From CAZFIO01 sp964519585 (GTDB lineage: Bacteria; Bacillota; Clostridia; Tissierellales; Tissierellaceae): a DNA stretch of 5,422 nucleotides. The notes under the pieces were generated by a model. The model was not told the origin of the DNA and did no database searches. It saw nothing but the letters and a program-made list of their open reading frames with translations. Position 1 is the stretch's first letter, and each line of letters opens with the position of its first letter. The position numbers were made by a program, and so were the translations under genes. Below, piece after piece: positions 5,398 through 5,422 of the stretch. The stretch lies in assembly GCA_964519585.1 (NCBI GenBank), contig CAZFIO010000129.1, positions 1 to 5,422 on the forward strand, written 5' to 3'.

Positions 5398-5422
5398 TTG
5401 ACATTGATAAATACATATATTA
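5398..5422 (+). promoter_or_regulatory. Candidate promoter at the window edge (truncated)
   Basis: A perfect TTGACA (5398-5403) starts 8 nt after the truA stop. With a 17-nt spacer the -10 would begin at 5421, where the window ends in TA. TATATT at 5416-5421 is too close (12 nt). The next genes in this conserved order are usually rplM-rpsI, so this may be their promoter; that is inferred, because they are not in view. Confidence 0.45.

Overview
The window is AT-rich and looks like the chromosome of a low-GC Gram-positive bacterium, most likely an anaerobe of the class Clostridia. This is inferred from the gene order, strong purine-rich Shine-Dalgarno sites, heavy use of AGA/ATA/GGA codons, and the sequence character of RpoA, L17 and the ECF proteins. 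All genes lie on the + strand.

Region 1 (1-1785) is the end of the large ribosomal protein cluster: the 3' part of rpsD (ribosomal protein S4, cut by the window edge), then rpoA (RNA polymerase alpha) and rplQ (ribosomal protein L17). A strong intrinsic terminator follows rplQ directly.

Region 2 (1786-2164) has no convincing gene but is full of structure. It holds two copies of a 16-nt core (CGACCAAAGGGAGYGA). Each copy is held as the loop of an inverted repeat, and the two repeats differ in sequence. Downstream are a weak hairpin with a T-tract, a longer imperfect hairpin, a plausible vegetative promoter, and an untranslated leader containing seven degenerate 11-bp tandem units.

Region 3 (2165-5390) is a tightly packed operon: ecfA1 and ecfA2 (two ATPases) and ecfT (membrane coupling protein), which form the shared energizing module of group II energy-coupling-factor vitamin/metal importers, then truA (tRNA pseudouridine synthase). 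ecfA1/ecfA2 overlap by 4 nt, ecfA2/ecfT overlap by 8 nt, and truA starts 7 nt after ecfT. No substrate-binding S component is present, as expected for a shared module. The last 32 nt contain a perfect TTGACA at the right position to be the -35 box of the next transcription unit, which in this conserved neighbourhood is usually rplM-rpsI.

The genes themselves are ordinary and well conserved. The unusual content is in the 415-nt gap between rplQ and ecfA1.
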